DNA of 64,000 bases, taken from the NCBI GenBank assembly GCA_022495005.1, contig JAGYXB010001608.1, positions 682,001-746,000 on the forward strand, written 5' to 3'. Numbering within the stretch: the first letter of the stretch is position 1; the number at the start of each line of letters is the position of its first letter. This stretch comes from Rhyacophila brunnea. Lineage: Eukaryota > Arthropoda > Insecta > Trichoptera > Rhyacophilidae. Both the position numbers and the translations under genes were made by a program. Below the pieces are notes generated by a model. It was given only the letters and a program-made list of their open reading frames with translations, did not search any database and was not told where the DNA came from. Shown here in pieces: positions 56,506-64,000 of this stretch.

Positions 56506-57242
56506 ATAGGTAGGTAGCAACTTAAATAATAAGATATACTATAGTCTTAAGTATTTGTTTCAATATTATTTATACATTTGATTGAACATAAAGATCATGC
56601 ATATTGAAACAATGAAAATATTATCTTAATCCCTAATAAGATTAACCCGGATATATTATGGGGATTTACAATACAAACTACAAACATTACTAATATCAAA
56701 ACCATACATATATTTATTATTATTATAAAATTATTGTAAGTATTGTTCAATTAAATGATAACTAGAATAACAGGTTTAGCAAAGAATTTACCAAATGATA
56801 ATAGTTATTCAGGGAAAATTCGGAAAATACCTTGATTAACTAAACAAACAAATTACTCCGGGATATAGTATATTTACACATGTATTCAATTAAAATCTAA
56901 TAATTCATTAATAATTTGTAATTAATGATTACTAATAAACGATTATCTCTGCCCTAGGCGATAATAACAACAATACATAATCGATAATTGAAATTATCAA
57001 CAACAATAATAAATTTATTATTATTATTTATTTACACATTGACTTATGATGTTCTGGTCTCCTCGTGTTAATTATTATAATTTGGATAGCTCTACCAAAA
57101 TATAGTCAGTGTCAGCCAGTGATATAAAACCCTCTAAGAATGTCTAGGATTGTCGACCGTGCATTGTTTGGCGGAAATTGGCCCATATTTCCTGATATTG
57201 CTGGAACTTAGAACATGTAGCTCGCCACTGGTACCAATATGG
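56506..57242. other. No recognised feature
   Basis: AT-rich with (att)n-like stretches at 56710 and 57010. Confidence 0.3.
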
Positions 57243-57861
57243 CAGTGGCGAAAGCTCCATACTAGGAAAGTATTTAAAAAGCCTACCTTCTAAGAAAAAT
57301 AGACTAAAGACATTACACAGTTTTAAAAATTGCGACTGCGACTTCAACTATTTATAAAATTATTTTGTTAGGAATTCAGATTTATTTTATATGACCGTCA
57401 GGTCACGTGACCTCAGCACCCCATCTACCGAAATGTATGCAATTCGATAGGCTCGAAAGGTAAAGCCTAAAACCTTTGCCCATAATATTATTATTGTTTA
57501 CGACTGCAGCTTTGTCCAAAATAATTAATAATAAGATAATTAAAAAAAATCATTTCTATGACATTCAATCACATATATAGGTACCTACCTAGACTGTATA
57601 TAAAAGTAAAAAAATAATTTTTGATGTGTATAAATGTTTAGGAAAATACATAATTTAAACTCGCTCAATTTTATATCGTCAGTGAGATATTGAAATTTAA
57701 TCAAGTTAGTGTGTCGTTGTCATTAGTGTGCACGTATTCGTCAGTAGTTAATAATATCTATCGTATTATCTTCTTATTTCCCGTAAGTATATCTGACAAG
57801 TGTGCTCTTTTTCTCTGATATCCACAGTCTACCTCTTTCAAAAAGTCACCCTTCACCACTG
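57243..57861. mobile_element. hAT element, CAGTGGCGAA family, copy 2
   Basis: Ends CAGTGGCGAAAGCTCC and CTTCACCACTG; body collinear with 41447-42146, with a deletion of about 80 bases overall. The flanking octamers do not match, so this copy is older or was rearranged at one side. Confidence 0.75.
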
Positions 57862-58589
57862 CCATAGCAAATACCTACCGGGAATTTCCAATAATTCATG
57901 TAATCTTCTACTGCATATCTATTATCTACACAGCATAGCTTGAAAAGGTGATTCAATAGGTAGTAAAATAAGTAGATACCCACATCATATGGATCATTGG
58001 ACACAACTAGTCATTAAGTAACAAACTCCGATAAAATAGTTTTCATATTACGTTTGCGAGCATTTATTTCGAATTACACTGTTTATGAAAGCAACAATAA
58101 TGATTGTTAGAATTATTGTAATTTTGTCGAAGTGAACGCCTTTACGAACGTTTAATTGTTTGTAATGAGATGTATCACGCACCTCAGAGAATCTAATGCA
58201 ACCAATCAACTAATGAATGGTTTTTATTACACCTCACCTGTGAACAGGTGTTTAAAACTAATCCTTAGAATGTTTTTTGTTTAACTTTTAATCGTCGGTT
58301 ACGTGAACTACAGCTTTATTACCTAACTGCATAATAATTGAATGATTGGTGGTTGGCGGAATGAATTGTAAGAGAGAGTTTTTTTAGAGGTGACAATAAT
58401 AATTGATGGATACAAATGATATTTAGAAGATACGGAGGCTGGGAAGAAAAGTCACCGAGTAGTGGACGACAACAGGTAAACTGACCATAGAGAGGCCTCT
58501 AGCACTGCGAACAATTATTATTGATGATGTCAAAAAAGTTTTCAAGGTAAACTTTGACATTGCAAAGAAGGGACAAAGATGGATTCATA
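57862..58589. other. No recognised feature
   Basis: AT-rich, no partner found. Confidence 0.3.
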
Positions 58590-59227
58590 GAGCAGCATGC
58601 ACAATCTAAGATTTCGTTCCTAAGGATAAGTCGCCGAAAAGCATGACTTAACTATAGACAATCCTGAGTATAGAGTTAAGGAATACTTAACCATAGACTA
58701 CTTTTGTTATGAACACGCCCCCTTCTGTATTACCATTTACCACTGACAGCTGCTGTCAAAATAAATTCGCATGTCTATAACACAGTATTTAACAATGTAT
58801 CTCAATATGGATATTGATAGTGTTAATTCGTTTGGCATGTACTTGCAGAATATTATTTCACTTTTATACGCCAACCCGCAGAAATACAAAATGCCAGGTG
58901 AAGAATGACACTTGACGCTAGTGTTACCATGTTAAAAAAATATCTTGCGGTGCCTGTGGAATCACGTATAATGACTTATAACGGAAACATAAGAGTATTA
59001 TAATTAAATATTAATATGTATGCATAGTTATTGCATTTATAAAATGCAGTTGTAATATTTTTGTCATCGTTTAACAATTATAAAATAATTTACCTATTTT
59101 ACCTAACGAGAATTTTTAAATATGGTATAATTTTCAATAGGAACGATCTTAACTAAGGACAATGTTTCTGCATTGTGTTTTCTGCTAAGGAAATTTTAGT
59201 TATGACAAATGTTTCTGCATTACGCTC
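58590..59227. mobile_element. Miniature element with 3-bp target duplication, copy 2
   Basis: 638 bp. Ends GAGCAGCATGCA and TGCATTACGCTC, flanked by ATA (58587-58589 and 59228-59230). A shorter stretch replaces ccatacactcaaattcat of copy 1. Two copies with different 3-bp flanks (TAA, ATA) define the boundaries. Confidence 0.85.
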
Positions 59228-59590
59228 ATATACTCAAAAATCAATATAAATATTGCGATAGATTGATAAAAGGCAGAAAGATATGAAAAAAGAAATGTTC
59301 ATATTACAAACGAACCAGGCTACGTAAAATAATACAAGTTTTCAAAAAGCTTGTTTTATATTAGGATTTTAAAAGATGTCTATTGCCAATTGCATCGATG
59401 GGTGCAATTACTTGGTAATCAATTATATTGTTTAAAGGCATTCCAAATCAATCAATTTCTTGACAGACATGCATGATCACCGGTTTGTAATGTAATAATT
59501 GCAACTTTGGATGTAATCACCCCAATCCCCAAGATAAATCCTGATGTTCATCTTCAACGTTCTCATTATTTTTATTCATGTGGGTTTGAT
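59228..59590. other. No recognised feature
   Basis: No partner or protein recognised. Confidence 0.3.
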
Positions 59591-60230
59591 CAGCGTTTAT
59601 CAACCTGTGGCCCCAGAACAAATTAAGGGGGCCACGGGCCAAAAACCAACACTTGGGCGGACACAGACACAATGAAATATTAAAATTACTAAACTAATGA
59701 AAAAAAAATTAAAAACATTTTTGCATTAGCGGCGTAACCCGTCGTCAAGTTGCAAAATAATAGGAGGACATTTGATTGACACCCCTAATATTATCATAGA
59801 ATCTAGAATCAAATCAAGTTCACCTAAAATCATATTTGCCGACATCGATAAGGAAACGAGGAGATTTTTAGCGCATACTACACACAATTATTCGTTAGTT
59901 ATCCAAGGGTAATAATATAGTATTGTATTATTATTTATGAGTGACAAACAATTTATATAAGCGATAGCTGGTGCTAGTTTTTGTTTTATCTATATTAGAT
60001 AACTTAATTTATTAAACAATCAACAAAATTTTAATTCAGCAATGTGGACAGAAACTTAATCGTACGTATGTAGTTTATAAGAAATATGTTAAAATTATTT
60101 TTATTAAAATTCCATTTTGTAATAATTGTAAAAGCGGTGAAATTTTTAAGGTTTGTTTTTATCCTCGAGTAACTATAATGTTTAATATTAGAGTGAAACG
60201 GGGTCCACAGATCAAAATAGGTTGAGAAAC
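59591..60230. mobile_element. Decayed hAT-like element
   Basis: Left end CAGCGTTTATCAACCTGTGG followed by gggggccacgggcc; right ggggtccacagatc then aggttgagaaac, inverse of the left. The subterminal ggcc words are hAT-like. No target duplication is recognisable, so it is old. Confidence 0.55.
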
Positions 60231-62050
60231 AAGATAATAATAAATAAATAATAAACGCCCAACGTTGATTCTTTTCAATTTAATACGAAAATTGAATACC
60301 TCTGTCTCTTGTGTGCGAACAAAAACAGCGTAAATCAAAAGTTTACTCCAAAGTGTTTAATTTAATAATTGTTGCTACGTACTTACTTGGTGTTACTTTA
60401 TTATTATACATATCATTATTATACTCAGAAGCAAATGATTACCTACGTTTAATATAATATGTAATAATTCGTGAATTAGTAAAAATAAAATGGTGATGAA
60501 ACGCTTGATTTAATTAAAAATAATAGTAAACACGACACGTGAGCGCACTAAGGTCACCTCACACATATCACGCCACACCATCAACCTCACACGGGATATA
60601 ACTTTTTTTAATTTACAGTTTACACATTTTTGAGTCACGTACTCTCACATAATCTTTAATTTCAGTGTTTCGGAAGAGGGCTACAAATGGCAGGTAATTG
60701 TCACAATATTTTTGTATATTGTCAGTTTTACTTATTTAATGTTCTCATCATTGTAGCACGTGCAGTCACGTTACATGATTGTAATGTGTTTATGGCATTA
60801 TGCAGCCAACACCAACTAACACTATTCGTTCAAAATTACGTGCTACACGATGATGGCATCGGTCTGATAACATTTTAATACCAAAGAAAACGACATTGCA
60901 GACTTTTTACCCGGGGTGATCGTAATGTGTTTGCCACATTATTGAGAAATTAGACAGCTTGATTATATTTTTTGCCAATTCGGTGTACCTATGCTATAAA
61001 GTGAGAAAGCATTCGCCAAGGGTGTTTGTAATAAGGGTGTCAGCTCATTACACATTTATTTATAAACAAATGAATGTAATCGAAAAGTATCGTCAATGGT
61101 ACCTGCAATATATATATATATATATATATATTATTCTTATTGTAAATATGGATAAATTTATTTGAAAAAACAAGAATTAGATAATTTAATATAATATTGA
61201 AATAATAATTTGTAATACACGCAATTGTGATGTAATATTGTCCCCAGGGCTTCGCAAATGATCCATGATTAATGATTAGGTACTGATTAGTCAGTAATAA
61301 AAGTGTTTGTCAATACAATTAAAGTTTCACGATTTAATCATTAACTAATAAAGCTTAGGGCAATGACGTAATTGCATAATTTAATAATACTACCTTGTAC
61401 AAACAATTATTAAGTGATGTGACAGTGCAGATGGGTGACATATTATACCTAGATGTAATAAATCTATTTATTACCTATTTAAAAAAAAAACTTAATATAA
61501 TTATTAGCTATTTCGTAGATTTCGACGATTTCGTATTTAGAATATTTATTTATTAGCCTATTTAGAAATGCCTAACTATTTTTTAAGGGACAGTATTTTC
61601 ATTGAATTAAAAAAACATATTATTATGCTATAAAATTGCCATTTTTAACATACTTATTGATAATGATAATTATAATATTTGACAAATCTTGCAGGAATAT
61701 ACAGTGACGTGTAGGTCGCTAATTATTGCGGTATTTATATATATGCCTAAGGGACGGCAAATTAAGGAAGACATTTCTATATTTTTTTTCATTTGTTTAA
61801 AAGCCTCTGTCCATTACGACGGCCAGCTGGTGCAACTCGATACAATGGCTGGTATGTGACCATAACCACACGTAGTCTGTGAATATTAAGTACTGTCTGG
61901 AAATGAATAGTAATAATAAGTAATAAGGCGAGGTAAGATATTCAGGTGGTAAAATAGGATCACTGTGCATCGAAAACGTCTGGTGGTTATCCCACCAATC
62001 AGGTATTACGTCGAGTTGCATCGACTGGCTTTAATAGGCAGAAGCCCTAA
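60231..62050. other. No recognised gene
   Basis: AT-rich. Contains the (TA)n tract listed below and a possible microexon at 60666-60693 discussed in the findings. Confidence 0.3.
61107..61131. repeat. (TA)n microsatellite
   Basis: An uninterrupted TA tract of 12.5 units. Confidence 0.9.
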
Positions 62051-62358
62051 GTCCGGTTTCAGACGGGACACCGGTGTCGCGCTCGCATATAATAAGGAGG
62101 CCTTTGTATTCGAATAAAAGGGTCTTTGTATTATGTGTATGAACGCCCCGATCTAATGAGTCAAAGCGTGTATGGTACACTTTTCCGTCGGCCGCTACTT
62201 TCCCAAGCCGCCGATACACATGTTTTTATGACCACAGCCAGTTTTATGTTCTAATTTACATCGCAAAATTATGCGTTGACTCATTAGCTCATAAACATAA
62301 TACAAAGGCCTCCTTATTATATACGAGCGCGACACCGGTGTCCCGTCTGAAACGGGCG
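62051..62358. mobile_element. Inverted-repeat miniature element, complete copy
   Basis: Arms of about 110 bases: left tttcagacgggacaccggtg, aggaggcctttgtatt, aatgagtcaa; right the inverses, ttgactcatt, aataccaaaggcctcct-like and caccggtgtcccgtctgaaa. A unique core of about 95 bases separates them. TAAGTC occurs on both sides (62048-62053 and 62358-62364 region) and may be the target duplication. No coding role. Partial copy at 49996-50230. Confidence 0.8.
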
Positions 62359-62700
62359 TAAGTCGCTCAATTCTCAAGATATTGATGATCTGTTACGACT
62401 GGCCCAAGAGAGAAAGCTATAAGTATTGCAAGTTGGCCACCAACCTTCGATATAAGATGACACCAAAAGAAGTAGTTCTATAGTCAATGAAAAGAAATCG
62501 AGCGTCAATGTGATCTAGTTCGTAGCGGAATCGTTCCATGTAATTGCTGTTTAGGTTGACAATAAATTTCTGACGTACGATTCGTCAAATCTGCGAGTTT
62601 GGTGGTGTAATTAGACCTTAATTATTACAGTATTGTCACTTAATTGAAAAAGTATGTGTAACAAGCTCAAATTTATACCCAAACACTCATGGGCGTATTG
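62359..62700. other. No recognised feature
   Basis: No partner or protein recognised. Confidence 0.3.
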
Positions 62701-62911
62701 TTGTTTTAATTTAATAAAACGCATTTTTTTTTGTAGCACTTATTCCACTTTTAATCAATAGATTAGGACCGGTTTCGTCCGCTTCAGAGGGACATTTTCA
62801 ACTTAGCAAGAGTTGAAAATGTTCCTCTGAGGCGGACGAAACCGGTCCTAATATATTGATTAAAAGTGGAATAAGTACTACAAAAAAAATCGTTTTATTA
62901 AATTAAAACAA
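62701..62911. mobile_element. Near-perfect palindrome, Penelope-like end family
   Basis: Two arms of about 100 bases with a loop of a few bases near 62805. The arms run ttgttttaatttaataaaacg, cttattccacttttaatcaa, taggaccggtttcgtccgc, gagggacattttcaact, and then their inverse. The right arm carries gcggacgaaaccggtcc, a GAAAC followed by a CCGG/GTC arrangement like that at 44199-44210. A half copy lies at 4931-5030. Assignment to Penelope-like elements is inference. Confidence 0.7.
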
Positions 62912-63043
62912 CATACAATACAGTTCCACCATGAATTGACAGTTAACAAAATAAAAGACACATGAGCATAGCATGGTATTTTATTACTCGGGGATTTAAC
63001 AAAAGTATGCCCTTTACGTAATGGAAAATTTGTAGATACATAA

Positions 63044-63188
63044 TGCCGGGTCCACACTGGCAACATGACGCGCAACAACCTCGTTAAATTTTACGATAAG
63101 TATGATAATTATTGTAAAATTTCTTAAGCAATTAATAGTAAAATCTAACGAGGTTGTCACGCGACATGTTGCCAGTGTGGACCTGGCA
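63044..63188. mobile_element. PIF/Harbinger-type miniature element, copy 2
   Basis: 145 bp. Ends TGCCGGGTCCACACTGGCA and TGCCAGTGTGGACCTGGCA, flanked by TAA at 63041-63043 and 63189-63191. Compared with copy 1 (17329-17435) it keeps a longer inner arm (caacctcgttaaattttac and its inverse). Confidence 0.85.
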
Positions 63189-63191
63189 TAA

Positions 63192-63662
63192 TATGCACAT
63201 TTACTACCAGCCTTTAAATATGTATTAAGTTTGATGGTGGTTGGTTACCATCAACAAAATTAGATTACCCATTTTTAATAACTAATAGTATTTTCAAAAA
63301 TGTATGGCCTCCTAAAACTGAAAAAAATCAAGATACCCAATTTTTTTGATAGTATAAAAATCATAATTAATTCAGACAGTGAATTTTCAACATTATATAT
63401 TATATAAATAACCAGACGAAAGACTAAACAATCGATAAACGATAATCAAGAACGTAATATTTAGTAGGTACCAATAACACGACAACAACAAAAATCATGA
63501 TAATTAATACCAACAAGATTAACTCGGCAGGCGATTTTTTATGATAACATACTACTTACCTTTTATCATAATCATAAGAAGGTGTATTCTTCCATGATTT
63601 GGTCATTCTTGTATGTTCAACGAAATCCCACTTTTGCGCCCCCATCCGAGCTGCGCATGAAG
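63192..63662. other. No recognised feature
   Basis: AT-rich, no partner found. Confidence 0.3.
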
Positions 63663-63696
63663 CGGCTCCACCGATGTGGCTATATCGGTGGAGCCG
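63663..63696. other. 13-bp perfect GC-rich hairpin
   Basis: CGGCTCCACCGAT, an 8-base loop (gtggctat), then ATCGGTGGAGCCG. It stands out in AT-rich surroundings. It could be the remains of a foldback or a structured RNA element; nothing else is recognised next to it. Confidence 0.7.
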
Positions 63697-64000
63697 TCCT
63701 CGGTCCTCGTAAAATAAGCTATAAATTTTCCATATTGCTTCAGTGCCTTATGGTTTCTTTAAAAAAAATGTTCATAATTGACAATTTATTGTGATATTAT
63801 AATAAATTGTTGTTACACCGCACGCCACTGATCAGACGATCGATTTTACACGTTGCATACAAATTAATATACAATTACTTAGTATTTGTGTTTGTTACTA
63901 CAATGAAAGTTTATGCAATAGCTCAAATAGTCGTTTTCAAAAATCATCTACCCACTAATCTCTCATTATTTCAAATTCCAATAAAATTCAAGGTGTAAAT
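63697..64000. other. No recognised feature
   Basis: AT-rich to the window edge. A cgccactgatcag word at 63822-63834 resembles a hAT end without a partner. Confidence 0.3.

Noticed and set aside
1..64000. CRISPR array, prokaryotic operon, LTR retrotransposon or integrated virus
   Set aside because: No regularly spaced repeats, no dense bacterial-type coding, no paired direct LTRs with primer-binding sites, and no recognisable gag, capsid or viral polymerase frames.

Overview
The window looks like repeat-dominated intergenic or intronic DNA from an insect nuclear genome. It is AT-rich. It carries interstitial TTAGG pentamers (the usual insect telomere unit), tRNA-derived SINEs, decayed RTE-like, R1-like and other non-LTR retrotransposon fragments, and a large number of short non-autonomous DNA transposons. 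The order cannot be fixed from sequence alone. The TTAGG repeats, the RTE-like 3' ends with a catcatcatcagcc signature and the many hAT-type elements would fit Hemiptera (for example aphids) or Lepidoptera.

I recognise no intact protein-coding gene and no functional rRNA or tRNA gene. Open frames of 60-116 codons are scattered throughout, and almost all are chance frames. The few with recognisable protein similarity are broken transposon pieces: an R1-like C-terminus (7.0-7.3 kb), RTE-like reverse transcriptase C-termini (12.7-13.0, 15.65-16.14, 27.9, 42.6, 45.9, 46.2, 48.4-49.0 and 51.7-51.9 kb), three copies of another non-LTR 3' end (22.6-23.0, 24.2-24.9, 29.9-30.2 kb, with a decayed fourth at 3.9 kb), and a hAT transposase C-terminal fragment (51.07-51.31 kb).

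Layout. 0-12 kb: unassigned DNA, a 460-bp repeat whose partner lies at 53 kb, an R1-like relic, a foldback element, a TTAGG tract and two hAT-type elements, one with a second element inside it. 12-30 kb: SINE copies, RTE-like relics, TTAA- and TA-flanked miniature elements, and three non-LTR 3' ends, one interrupted by a hAT miniature element and one itself interrupting a SINE. 30-37 kb: the quietest stretch, AT-rich and mostly featureless, with one weak promoter-like motif near 32.7 kb. 37-52 kb: dense DNA-transposon territory, including a near-perfect foldback, hAT elements with perfect 8-bp target duplications, a Mutator-like element copy, and a Penelope-like inverted-repeat element with hammerhead-ribozyme-like core bases. 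52-64 kb: second copies of several families first seen at 2, 18, 40, 41, 46 and 50 kb, plus foldback elements.

The useful content is the element catalogue. For many elements the termini and target-site duplications can be read directly, which gives a superfamily and, where elements are nested, an order of insertion. I did not find an operon-like, defence-like or otherwise new multi-gene system. The most unusual single item is the hammerhead-like motif in the inverted repeats at 43.5-44.26 kb.
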